Positions 1 through 6,786 are shown, numbered from the stretch's first letter. The stretch: DNA of 7,216 bases from CAYGDT01 sp964348745 (GCA_964348745.1 CAYGDT010000069.1:1-7216), one strand, 5' to 3'. Numbers and translations are program-made. Notes: generated from the letters alone by a model not told the origin.

Positions 1-41
1 TATCTGCAGCGAGTGCGGTACTACCGCACTCGCTGCAGATA
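1..41. repeat. Perfect 41-bp snap-back palindrome at the window edge
   Basis: Bases 1-20 (TATCTGCAGCGAGTGCGGTA) are the exact reverse complement of bases 22-41, with a single C at 21 in the centre. The right arm continues smoothly into nrdJ coding sequence and encodes the first CxxC of its zinc ribbon. The left arm read in the same frame gives residues (TALAAD) unlike the second half of that ribbon. This looks like a fold-back assembly or amplification artefact at a contig end. A real chromosomal inverted repeat cannot be excluded from the sequence alone. There is no T-run on either side, so it is not a terminator. Confidence 0.85.
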
Positions 42-3000
42 CTCCCCGTGTAACCCTGTTGCTTGGCCTTCTCCAGTTTACTTTCGATGACACCGGCTTC
101 GGATTGCTCCTCGGCGATCGCATCGTGAAGATGCTTTGCAACCGCTTCGTTCCTATCGGTTTTTCCGTAAACGGATACGCCTTCGTCGACGACAGGCAAG
201 CGCATGGCAAACGCGTCCTTGCTTTTGCTCCCAGATTCGTAGGCCTTCTCTACAAGTTCCGTATTATGGTAGCGCATCGCCTTTTCCTTCGTCAGGAACT
301 TGAGCGCAAGCCAGCGCCCCAAGTAGTCCATCAAACTTTTGACCATCGGAATTTCCTTGTTACTCGTCATGCCCATCGGCTCGAAGCGGGTATGCACGAG
401 TTTCTCGCACAGCACCTCGGGTGGTACCCCGTACTGCAGATTCATCGAGAGGCTGAGCGCCAGCGTATCCATGACTCCGGAGAGCGTGGAACCTTCTTTG
501 GCCATCTTGATGAAGATCTCGCCAGGAGTGCCGTCTTCGTACATCCCTACGTGCAGGTAACCCTCGTGACCCGCCACCGTGAATTTGTGGGTAATGGACA
601 TGCGTTCCTCGGGGAGCTTTCTCCTGCGCGGAACTTCTTTAATCACGATCTTCTCATGAATGACCTCTTTTGCATCTTTTGATCCTTCAGTATCTTTCGC
701 ATCCTTCGTATCCGACTTATTACTCAACGCCTGACTCATTTTCGATCCGTCACGATAGAGTGCATTGGCTTTGAGACAGAGCTTCCAGCTGAGGAAGTAC
801 GCATTCTTAATATCTTCGACGGTCGCTTCGTTTGGCAGATTGATCGTCTTGCTGATCGCTCCGGAGATAAACGGCTGTGCAGCGGCCATCATGCGGATAT
901 GTCCTTCGTACGCGATGAAACGCTTTCCTGTCGTACCGCACTTGTTGGCGCAATCGAAAACCGACAGGTGTTCCACTTTGAGATGCGGAGCGTTTTCAAC
1001 CGTCATATGTCCACAGATCCATGTGTTTGCTTCTGCAATCTGCTCCTTGGAAAAACCGAGTTCACTGAGAATATTCAGACCGGCATCGGCGGTCTGTTCT
1101 TTGGAAAAGCCGAGACGCTTCATGGTCGCTTCGCCAAGAGCCCACTGGTTGAATGCAAATGGGAGCTCAAAGATTTGAGGAAGATTCTTTTCGATATTGG
1201 CGATATCCTGGTCATTGAATCCTTTTGACTTCAGAGTTTCACGATTGATATGGGGAGCGCCCTCCAGTGTCAGCGTTCCCATGACGTAACGCATAATGTC
1301 TCCAACCTGCGCTTCGTCGTATCCCAAGTTCTCCAGAGCGGGTTTCACCGACTGGTTGGCGATCTTCATGTATCCGCCTCCGGCAAGCTTCTTGAATTTC
1401 ACCAGAGCAAAATCCGGCTCAACGCCCGTTGTATCGCAATCCATAAGCAAACCGATCGTACCGGTGGGAGCAATGACCGTTGTTTGCGCGTTTCTGTAGC
1501 CCCACTTTTCTCCCATGGCAAGCGCCCGGTCCCAGCACTCTTTTGCAGGCTCCAGCATGTACGGAGGGCACACATTCTGCTCGATACCCACAGGTTTGAC
1601 ATGCAGGCTTTCGTATTCCGATTCTGGAGCGTCGTAGGCAGCACGGCGGTGGTTTCGCATCACGCGGAGCATGTGGTTTCTGTTGCGCTGGTATCCTGGG
1701 AAGGGGCCGAGTTTTTCGCTCATTTCCGCAGATGTTGCATAGGACTCGCCGGTGAGCATCGCAGTGATCGCTGCACAAATGGATCGACCGAGACGTGAAT
1801 CGTACGCTATACCCATACGCATCAACATGGCTCCGAGGTTGGCGTAGCCAAGCCCCAACGTGCGGAACTCGTAGCTCAGTCTGGCGATCTCGCTGCTGGG
1901 AAATTGGGCCATAAGAACCGAGATTTCCAGCACGACCGTCCAGAGACGCACGGCGTGCAGGAATTTCTCAACTTCGAACGTACCATGCTCGTCATCGTAG
2001 AATTTCAGCAAATTAATGGATGCGAGGTTGCATGCCGTGTTATCCAGAAACATGTACTCACTGCAAGGATTCGAGGCATTGATGCGTCCATCCTCCGGGC
2101 AGGTGTGCCAGTCGTTGATCGTCGTATCATATTGTAAACCGGGGTCAGCACACGACCATGCCGCATACCCAATCTGATCCCAAAGATCTCTGGACTTGAG
2201 AGTTTTTTTCGCAGACGGCACGCGACCCTCTTTGTGAGCGTCTTTCAATTCCGTGCGCCAGTAGAGATTCCAGCTGCCGTCTTTCTCCACCGACTGGAAG
2301 AAATCATGCGGAACACGTACGGAGTTGTTCGAGTTCTGGCCCGAAACAGTCTGATAGGCTTCGCCGTTGAAATCGGTATCGTAACCGGCTTGCGCCATGG
2401 CAGCGACCTTTTTTTCCTCGTTGACCTTCCAGTTGATGAACTCCTCGATATCCGGATGATCGAGGTTCAAACAGACCATTTTGGCGGCACGTCTCGTCGT
2501 TCCGCCGGATTTGATCGCGCCTGCCGCGCGGTCGCCGATCTTAAGGAAACTCATAAGTCCGGAACTCTGGCCGCCGCCGGAGAGTGGCTCACCGCAGCCA
2601 CGCAGGCTTGAGAAGTTCGTTCCTGTTCCCGAACCAAATTTAAAGAGGCGCGCTTCGCGAACCCACAGATCCATAATGCCGCCTTCGTTGACCATGTCAT
2701 CTTCGACAGATTGAATGAAGCAGGCGTGTGGCTGAGGATGCGTGTACGCATCTTCACTCCTCTGTACGGCTCCCGTCTCGGGATCGCAGTAGTAATGCCC
2801 CTGCGCCTTACCCTCTATGCCATACGCATAGCGCAGTCCCGTATTGAACCACTGCGGGCTGTTTGGAGCCGCCATCTGGTGCACCAGCATGTAGCTGAGT
2901 TCATCTTGGAATGTCTGAGCATCCTGCGCAGTCTCGAAGTAGCCGTACTTCTCGCCCCAGTACCTCCAGCAGCCGGCAAGCCGAGAAACAACCTGTCGCA

Positions 3001-3346
3001 CCGAGCGCTCCGGGCCCGTGACGATTTCTCCTTTCTCGTTTTTGATCACCTCGCCTTTCTCATCGTAGAGGGGGACACCCGCTTTACGGAAATACTTGCT
3101 GACGACGATATCCGTAGCCACCTGAGACCATTTGACGGGGATATCGGCACCCTCCATTTCAAAGACAACCGAACCGTTTGTGTTCACGATGCGACTCGTG
3201 CGCTTTTCGCAGACCACCTGATCCAAAGGATCTGTTCCGGGCGTCGTGAACATACGCGAAATTCCCAAACCACCGTTGCCTGCATGGTGCGATAGCGACG
3301 ATGTGCGGGAAGAATGCAGGGACGATGAAGCTTGTGCGGGGTTCAT
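1..3346 (-). CDS. nrdJ: Adenosylcobalamin-dependent (class II) ribonucleoside-diphosphate reductase, 3' end cut off
   Basis: This enzyme reduces ribonucleotides to deoxyribonucleotides in the cytoplasm, using a B12-generated thiyl radical. The minus frame is open for 1115 codons to the window edge. Residues 1-31 are a Ser-rich, poorly conserved lead, and the family-like sequence starts at RMFTTPG (31-37). The N-terminal redox Cys is C209 in PHACFIQ. A glycine-rich substrate loop, GSGTGTN, lies at 238-244. The finger loop NPCSE (426-430) supplies the thiyl Cys C428 and Glu E430. C439, eleven residues on, is the second redox Cys, the same spacing as in Thermotoga NrdJ. PTGTIG is at 627-632, QPFISGAISKTINLP begins at 824, and YRDGSK at 864. 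A charged linker (879-893) leads to a TSCPD domain (about 915-1000) and the start of a zinc ribbon, C1104-S-E-C1107-G. Residues after about 1109 come from the snap-back palindrome and are unreliable. The start at 3346 keeps the conserved N-terminus but has no Shine-Dalgarno; M32 is an unlikely alternative. Transcription is probably under NrdR. Confidence 0.97.
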   Translation of the reverse strand, partial: MNPAQASSSLHSSRTSSLSHHAGNGGLGISRMFTTPGTDPLDQVVCEKRTSRIVNTNGSVVFEMEGADIPVKWSQVATDIVVSKYFRKAGVPLYDEKGEVIKNEKGEIVTGPERSVRQVVSRLAGCWRYWGEKYGYFETAQDAQTFQDELSYMLVHQMAAPNSPQWFNTGLRYAYGIEGKAQGHYYCDPETGAVQRSEDAYTHPQPHACFIQSVEDDMVNEGGIMDLWVREARLFKFGSGTGTNFSSLRGCGEPLSGGGQSSGLMSFLKIGDRAAGAIKSGGTTRRAAKMVCLNLDHPDIEEFINWKVNEEKKVAAMAQAGYDTDFNGEAYQTVSGQNSNNSVRVPHDFFQSVEKDGSWNLYWRTELKDAHKEGRVPSAKKTLKSRDLWDQIGYAAWSCADPGLQYDTTINDWHTCPEDGRINASNPCSEYMFLDNTACNLASINLLKFYDDEHGTFEVEKFLHAVRLWTVVLEISVLMAQFPSSEIARLSYEFRTLGLGYANLGAMLMRMGIAYDSRLGRSICAAITAMLTGESYATSAEMSEKLGPFPGYQRNRNHMLRVMRNHRRAAYDAPESEYESLHVKPVGIEQNVCPPYMLEPAKECWDRALAMGEKWGYRNAQTTVIAPTGTIGLLMDCDTTGVEPDFALVKFKKLAGGGYMKIANQSVKPALENLGYDEAQVGDIMRYVMGTLTLEGAPHINRETLKSKGFNDQDIANIEKNLPQIFELPFAFNQWALGEATMKRLGFSKEQTADAGLNILSELGFSKEQIAEANTWICGHMTVENAPHLKVEHLSVFDCANKCGTTGKRFIAYEGHIRMMAAAQPFISGAISKTINLPNEATVEDIKNAYFLSWKLCLKANALYRDGSKMSQALSNKSDTKDAKDTEGSKDAKEVIHEKIVIKEVPRRRKLPEERMSITHKFTVAGHEGYLHVGMYEDGTPGEIFIKMAKEGSTLSGVMDTLALSLSMNLQYGVPPEVLCEKLVHTRFEPMGMTSNKEIPMVKSLMDYLGRWLALKFLTKEKAMRYHNTELVEKAYESGSKSKDAFAMRLPVVDEGVSVYGKTDRNEAVAKHLHDAIAEEQSEAGVIESKLEKAKQQGYTGSICSECGSTALAAD
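668..712 (-). repeat. Five 9-nt tandem units coding a charged linker in NrdJ
   Basis: Read on the minus strand, five imperfect 9-mers of the form GATnCnAAA follow one another: GATACGAAG, GATGCGAAA, GATACTGAA, GGATCAAAA, GATGCAAAA. They encode DTK-DAK-DTE-GSK-DAK (residues 879-893). The tract joins the reductase barrel to the TSCPD domain. Because the unit is a multiple of three, copy-number change would alter linker length without breaking the frame. Confidence 0.8.
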
Positions 3347-3372
3347 AAAATTGTTGGGTGGGGTGGAGGCGG

Positions 3373-3388
3373 ACACACTATCTTGTGT
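3373..3388. promoter_or_regulatory. NrdR box, gene-proximal
   Basis: ACACACTATCTTGTGT matches the commonly given NrdR consensus ACACWATATATWGTGT at 14 of 16 positions. It lies between the predicted transcription start (about 3403) and the nrdJ ATG, so bound repressor would block the promoter or early elongation. The nrdR gene itself is not in this window. Confidence 0.8.
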
Positions 3389-3405
3389 CTTCTGGTGTCA
3401 CAACA

Positions 3406-3421
3406 ACACAAGATATTGAAT
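3406..3421. promoter_or_regulatory. NrdR box, promoter-overlapping
   Basis: ACACAAGATATTGAAT matches the NrdR consensus at 13 of 16 positions. It covers the nrdJ -10 element (TATCTT on the minus strand, 3415-3410). Its centre lies 33 bp from the centre of the other box, about three helical turns, which is the paired-box arrangement known for NrdR targets. Its first ten bases are an exact inverted copy of the last ten bases of the other box (3379-3388 with 3406-3415). Confidence 0.78.
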
Positions 3422-3438
3422 TCATGGCGGATGGTCAA
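3410..3438 (-). promoter_or_regulatory. Sigma70-type promoter of nrdJ
   Basis: On the minus strand TTGACC (3438-3433) is followed after exactly 17 bp by TATCTT (3415-3410). Transcription would start near 3403, giving a leader of about 57 nt. The leader has a C-rich stretch and no Shine-Dalgarno before the ATG at 3346. The -10 is embedded in the distal NrdR box, which fits repression by occlusion. Confidence 0.7.
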
Positions 3439-3581
3439 CGCCATCTATACACGCGGAATGTGTCGGAGCGGACGATCAAACTTTTTCTCTACCACATGGC
3501 AAAGGATGAAAGTGTACCACGTCGCAATGTGTAAAAAAATGGGCGTATCAGGATAAAAATATGCGTGCAGGTAAAGGGAAT

Positions 3582-3610
3582 TTAGAGAGATGATGCGCAT
3601 CTGATATACT
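3582..3610 (+). promoter_or_regulatory. Extended -10 promoter giving a near-leaderless mRNA
   Basis: An extended -10, TGATATACT (3602-3610), stands 17 bp after a weak -35 (TTAGAG, 3582-3587). The expected start site is about 3617, two bases before the ATG at 3619. There is therefore no room for a ribosome binding site, and translation is probably leaderless. Confidence 0.6.
3592..3601. promoter_or_regulatory. 10-bp palindrome in the promoter spacer, possible operator
   Basis: GATGCGCATC is a perfect 10-bp palindrome lying between the -35 and the extended -10 of the flavoprotein gene. The overlapping AGATG...CATCT arms (3588-3592, 3598-3602) give a second dyad over the same bases. Its position suits an operator, but no regulator family can be named and short palindromes also arise by chance. 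Confidence 0.3.
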
Positions 3611-3618
3611 CAAAATCA

Positions 3619-4293
3619 ATGGATATCCTCGTACTCGTCGCGGGCACCAATGAACCGAGCAACAGCAATATGCTGGCAGATGCTTTTATTCAAGGTATGC
3701 AGCAGGAGCACACGATCCGTGTACAGAAGAAGAGGTTGAAAGATTTAACCATCGATCACTTCTCGATTGATGACTATGCGCCTCAATGCAAGCAAGAAGA
3801 AGATTTCTGTGCATTGCAGGAACTGCTGCAGAAATCCTCGGGTTTCGTCATCGCAACCCCCGTCTGGAACTTCAGCGTTCCCGCGCATTTAAAAAACTTC
3901 ATCGACCGCATGGGAAGTTTCGCTCTGGATGCGTCACGTTCCAAGGGGACGCTGGCCGGAAAGCCGTTTTATTTGATCTTCACTGGCGGGGCTCCAATGC
4001 CCGCATGGAAAGGACTGATGCAGAAGACCTGCAGCCATGTACCCGAGTCGCTTAAATACTTCGGTGCCTCGTACATGGGTCATCACTTCGAAGGGAAGTG
4101 CACGCTCGGAAAGGGAAAATTCGGTATTGTAGTTGATGAACGCCCGGAGTCGCTTACAAGCCTACGCGCGCAAGGTCACGCATTCGCCAAAGTCGTCAAA
4201 GTCTACCACGAAACAGGGAAAGCGCCGATCAGACAACGCGCACATGCAGCAATCATGCGGTGGGGCGAAGCGGTGCTGAAGAAGGTTTCGTAG
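3619..4293 (+). CDS. NAD(P)H-dependent FMN reductase-family flavoprotein
   Basis: This 224-residue protein has a flavodoxin-like fold of the FMN_red type. The N-terminal strand MDILVLVAGT (1-10) leads into a phosphate-binding loop, GTNEPSNSN (9-17). The FMN-isoalloxazine segment ATPVWNFSVPAHLKNFIDR (79-97) resembles the PxYNxSVPxxLKNxID motif of this family. FTGGAP (121-126) is the third flavin-contacting loop. The protein is probably cytoplasmic and passes hydride from NAD(P)H through bound FMN to an unknown acceptor such as a quinone, azo compound or free flavin; the sequence does not decide which. There is no signal peptide or membrane segment. The C-terminal 30 residues are basic. The ATG at 3619 is the only start that fits the promoter, and it lacks a Shine-Dalgarno. 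The stop lies 2 bp from the stop of the convergent ribD, so the two transcripts must overlap at their 3' ends unless they end inside coding sequence. Confidence 0.9.
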   Translation: MDILVLVAGTNEPSNSNMLADAFIQGMQQEHTIRVQKKRLKDLTIDHFSIDDYAPQCKQEEDFCALQELLQKSSGFVIATPVWNFSVPAHLKNFIDRMGSFALDASRSKGTLAGKPFYLIFTGGAPMPAWKGLMQKTCSHVPESLKYFGASYMGHHFEGKCTLGKGKFGIVVDERPESLTSLRAQGHAFAKVVKVYHETGKAPIRQRAHAAIMRWGEAVLKKVS

Positions 4294-4295
4294 TT

Positions 4296-5318
4296 TCAGT
4301 CGCAAGTATTTCCGATCAAGATGACTTCTTCATCGACGATCCCCGCTTTCCTGAATGCCTCCCAAGTCTTGGGGCCGCCTTCCACAAGGAGAGTGGAGAG
4401 TGGAGAGTGGAGAGTGGATAACGATTTCCACAACGCTTCCCAATCGAAATGTCCATCGATCATGGGAACTTTGATGACTGTGACGCCCTTCTTCTTGAGC
4501 AGCGCCTCTTTTGTTCCCTTTGTTCCCTTTGTTTCCTTTATAACAACCACCGTCCCCTTTCTAAGAACCCTCGCCTCCAATGGTATCCGCAGATCCGGAT
4601 CAAGAATTACTGCAACAGGTTGCGGATTACTTTGATCAAATTTTTTGTTCGAACCTTCGCCAAGGCTACGGTCCGCAGGCATTCTAATCGTCAAAAGCGG
4701 ATCATCACTCAGTACCGTCTGCACTCCAACGAGAATGGCATCGTGCGTGGAACGTAGAAAGGTATGCGACCAGACATTCTGCTCCTCAGACGTAATGCAC
4801 AACCTTGTTCCGTTGTCACCCGCCACTCTGCCATCTATCGTCTGCGCGCGCTTAAGCGTGATGTACGGCCTGCCCTTTGTACGCAAACTGATGTAACCGC
4901 GGTTGAGCCGTTCACACTCCGCACGCAGTACGGGGCCGATCACTTCGATACCGGCCCTCCTGAGTATGGCGATCCCCTTCCCTGCAACGCGTGCGTCGGG
5001 GTCGACCATGCCGATAACAACATGTTTGATGCCGGAAGCGACAATAGCATCCGTGCACGGTGGCGTAGAGCCGTGATGGCAGCAGGGTTCGAGGTTGATG
5101 TAGAGGATGTCATCCGATTTATTTTTTTTACCCTGAGCCTGTTGAAGGGTGATCAATGCAGCCTCTGCATGATCGGTTCCCTGCCCGCGGTAGGCACCCT
5201 CAGCGATGATCACACCGTCGCGCACCAGCACCGCTCCCACCAAAGGATTGCCACCCACGCGTCCCCTGCCTTGCTCTGCAAGAGCGAGGCACCGGCGCAG
5301 GAAGACTGCATGCTTCAT
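4296..5318 (-). CDS. ribD: Bifunctional riboflavin biosynthesis deaminase/reductase RibD, short C-terminus
   Basis: RibD deaminates 2,5-diamino-6-ribosylamino-4(3H)-pyrimidinone 5'-phosphate and then reduces its ribosyl side chain with NADPH, two early steps towards riboflavin. The protein is 340 residues. The deaminase domain (about 1-145) has the zinc and catalytic set H50-A-E52 in TDHAEAAL, with C79 and C88 in EPCCHHGSTPPC, all at the usual spacing. The reductase domain (about 150-340) shows LKRAQTIDGRVA (155-166), DAILVGVQTVLSDDPLLTIR (193-212) and the LLVEGG strand (310-315). It ends at AGIVDEEVILIGNTCD, where relatives continue with an APKLLGG-like strand and some 30 more residues, so the terminus looks truncated compared with the usual 360-370. 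A heptamer repeat encodes the loop before LLVEGG, a 9-nt repeat encodes KGT-KGT, and an A8 run (5122-5129) encodes part of GKKNK. It lies 63 bp downstream of hisS on the same strand and may be co-transcribed. There is no Shine-Dalgarno. Confidence 0.94.
   Translation of the reverse strand: MKHAVFLRRCLALAEQGRGRVGGNPLVGAVLVRDGVIIAEGAYRGQGTDHAEAALITLQQAQGKKNKSDDILYINLEPCCHHGSTPPCTDAIVASGIKHVVIGMVDPDARVAGKGIAILRRAGIEVIGPVLRAECERLNRGYISLRTKGRPYITLKRAQTIDGRVAGDNGTRLCITSEEQNVWSHTFLRSTHDAILVGVQTVLSDDPLLTIRMPADRSLGEGSNKKFDQSNPQPVAVILDPDLRIPLEARVLRKGTVVVIKETKGTKGTKEALLKKKGVTVIKVPMIDGHFDWEALWKSLSTLHSPLSTLLVEGGPKTWEAFRKAGIVDEEVILIGNTCD
4388..4415. repeat. Four perfect copies of a 7-bp repeat inside ribD
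   Basis: GGAGAGT occurs four times head to tail and a fifth partial copy (GGA) follows. On the coding strand the repeats are ACTCTCC and give residues 301-311, the loop just before the conserved LLVEGG strand. Seven is not a multiple of three, so gaining or losing one copy would shift the frame and replace the last 30 or so residues. Confidence 0.92.
4510..4536. repeat. Three 9-bp tandem repeats inside ribD
   Basis: TTTGTTCCC is present twice and then once as TTTGTTTCC. On the coding strand it yields the KGT-KGT part of a charged surface insertion (KETKGTKGTKEALLKKK, residues 261-277). The unit preserves the reading frame. Confidence 0.8.
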
Positions 5319-5333
5319 ACGGGCAGTGTGCCT

Positions 5334-5339
5334 ATTATT
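5334..5339 (-). promoter_or_regulatory. Possible -10 element of ribD
   Basis: AATAAT on the minus strand matches the -10 consensus at five of six positions. It would place the start site near 5327, about 8 nt before the ribD ATG. No good -35 is seen; the upstream sequence is a T6 run. Read-through from hisS, whose stop is at 5382, is an equally likely source of ribD mRNA. Confidence 0.35.
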
Positions 5340-5381
5340 ACTCGCTCCCGCTACAAAAAATGAATACTGATGCTACTCTCC

Positions 5382-6734
5382 CTACGCTACGGCTAACAAT
5401 GATGCGGCGACATCACTGGTTGAAACTTCTGATTCTGCATTATTTTTATAATCCCGCAGAGTGCATCTACCAAGATTTTTGCGTCTCGTATCCAAAAATA
5501 TTCCGTAGGGAATTCCCTTCTTGACTGCATACTTCGCCTGCTTGTCCAGTTTTGCATCTTCCGGATACACTTCGGTTTTTATGCCGGCTTTGCGAAGCTG
5601 CGCAGCCAGAGCGAAGTACTCTGTTCGCAGTGCGGGTTCCATCTGAAAAATAATGACCTGAGAGGGCGAAGATGCTTCTGTTTTCATGACACCGCTATCA
5701 AGTAAGGCTGAAAGCAGGCGCGTGAGTCCGATGGAAATTCCAACTCCGGGGAGCTTGCGGTCGATGTAATTGCTCGCGAGATCATCGTAGCGTCCGCCGG
5801 AGCAGATACTCCCAAATTGAGGATGATCGAGCAAGGTCGTCTCGTAGACTGTTCCGGTGTAGTAATCCAGACCGCGTGCAATACCGAGATCGATGACGCA
5901 GGATTGTTCCGGAACACCCAAAGTACGAACAAGATTCATCACCTGAGTCAGTTCATCTATACCTTGTTGATACAATTCTCCATATCGATTGAAGGCGAGC
6001 CATTTGATCGTTTCCTCGGTCGTACCATTGTACGTCAGTACTTCGACGAGCGCGTCCGCTTGCATTGCAGTCGCACCCGCAAGACCGGTCAGCATATCCT
6101 TTGTTTTCTCGATCCCAACTTTCTCAGCCTTATCGATGATGTTCATGGTGCTTTGTCCATCTCCATAGATCAGTGGAATGCTTAAGTGCTCAAGCAAGCC
6201 ATTGAGTATTCTTCGGTTGTTGATTCGAATTTGAAACGGACCCAACTGCATTTCCGAGAAAATTCCATAGATGATGGCAGGGATTTCCGCATCGCTTACC
6301 AGCCCCAGTTTCCCATCACCAATGACATCGATGTCGCATTGATAGAATTCACGAAAACGCCCCTTCTGCGCTCGCTCTCCCCGCCACACTTTCTGTATCT
6401 GATACCTCCGGAAAGGAAACGCCAGTTTTCCAAAGTTGTGAGCGACATAACGCGCCAAAGGCACTGTAAGATCAAAACGCAGAGCAATATCCTTACTGTC
6501 TCCGACGTCCTGAGCAGCACGCTCAAGAAGTTGTAAACCGTATATCAGCTTCGTATTCTCGCCTGATTTTGCAAGCAACACCTCCTCGCGCTCCGCAGAA
6601 GCGGTCTCCAGAGGGGAAAATCCATAGAGCTCAAAATTCCTCACAATAATGCGTTTAATACGCTCAAGAACAATTTGTTCCTCTGGGAGGAACTCTTTGA
6701 ATCCCGATATGGGGCGGGGGTCAATAAGAGGCAT
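5382..6734 (-). CDS. hisS: Histidyl-tRNA synthetase (archaeal-like/CPR variant)
   Basis: This class II synthetase activates histidine with ATP and charges tRNA-His in the cytoplasm. From MPLIDPRP it is 450 residues, a normal length. Motif 1 lies around GFKEFLPEEQ through LYGFSPLET (11-44). LRFDLTVPLARY is at 85-96. Motif 2 is WRGERAQKGRFREFYQ (117-132) with the class II Arg R118. The HisA motif ARGLDYYTG (286-294) carries the catalytic Arg R287, and HisB is SGGRYDDL (312-319). Motif 3 lies in GVGISIGLTRLLSAL (330-344). The C-terminal anticodon-binding domain runs from about 358 to 450. LRFDLTVPLARY instead of LRPEGT, and KGRFREFYQ in motif 2, set it apart from the usual bacterial form. An ATG at 6758 (MFYRTKTF) adds eight residues and is possible. 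The frame stays open to 6926, but that extension overlaps the divergent gene and the promoter region, so I reject it. No Shine-Dalgarno precedes either start. Confidence 0.96.
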   Translation of the reverse strand: MPLIDPRPISGFKEFLPEEQIVLERIKRIIVRNFELYGFSPLETASAEREEVLLAKSGENTKLIYGLQLLERAAQDVGDSKDIALRFDLTVPLARYVAHNFGKLAFPFRRYQIQKVWRGERAQKGRFREFYQCDIDVIGDGKLGLVSDAEIPAIIYGIFSEMQLGPFQIRINNRRILNGLLEHLSIPLIYGDGQSTMNIIDKAEKVGIEKTKDMLTGLAGATAMQADALVEVLTYNGTTEETIKWLAFNRYGELYQQGIDELTQVMNLVRTLGVPEQSCVIDLGIARGLDYYTGTVYETTLLDHPQFGSICSGGRYDDLASNYIDRKLPGVGISIGLTRLLSALLDSGVMKTEASSPSQVIIFQMEPALRTEYFALAAQLRKAGIKTEVYPEDAKLDKQAKYAVKKGIPYGIFLDTRRKNLGRCTLRDYKNNAESEVSTSDVAASLLAVA

Positions 6735-6757
6735 GAAAGTTTTAGTACGATAAAACA

Positions 6758-6786
6758 TTGACACAGTACTTGCCGAAGTGTACTCT
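6758..6786 (+). promoter_or_regulatory. Promoter of the TrpR-like gene
   Basis: A perfect -35, TTGACA (6758-6763), is followed after 17 bp by TACTCT (6781-6786), a weak -10. The predicted start near 6793 lies about 3 nt before the ATG at 6796, implying an almost leaderless mRNA. Confidence 0.5.

Noticed and set aside
1..41. The terminal palindrome as a transcription terminator or origin
   Set aside because: There is no T-run on either side, it lies inside coding sequence, and it begins exactly at the first base, which favours an artefact.
59..2757. Many open frames of 60-210 codons on either strand between 59 and 2757
   Set aside because: They lie opposite or out of frame with nrdJ, which is continuous and conserved through this entire region.
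3332..3556. Small plus-strand frame of 74 codons over the nrdJ upstream region
   Set aside because: It overlaps the nrdJ start, promoter and NrdR boxes, has low-complexity sequence and no recognisable family or ribosome binding site.
4294..4298. Recoded UGA (code 25) extending RibD
   Set aside because: Reading through gives NYETFFSTASPHR, the antisense of the flavoprotein gene, with no similarity to a RibD terminus.
4277..4332. Inverted repeat TGAAGAAG/CTTCTTCA as a shared terminator for the convergent genes
   Set aside because: The 8-bp arms are A/T-rich and 40 nt apart with no T-tract, too weak for an intrinsic terminator.
4388..4536. CRISPR or mobile repeat array
   Set aside because: Units are only 7 and 9 bp with no spacers and lie in frame inside ribD.
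5122..5129. A8 run in ribD as a programmed slippage site
   Set aside because: It codes for the in-frame GKKNK segment, and no alternative product or stop arrangement supports programmed slippage; kept only as a note under ribD.
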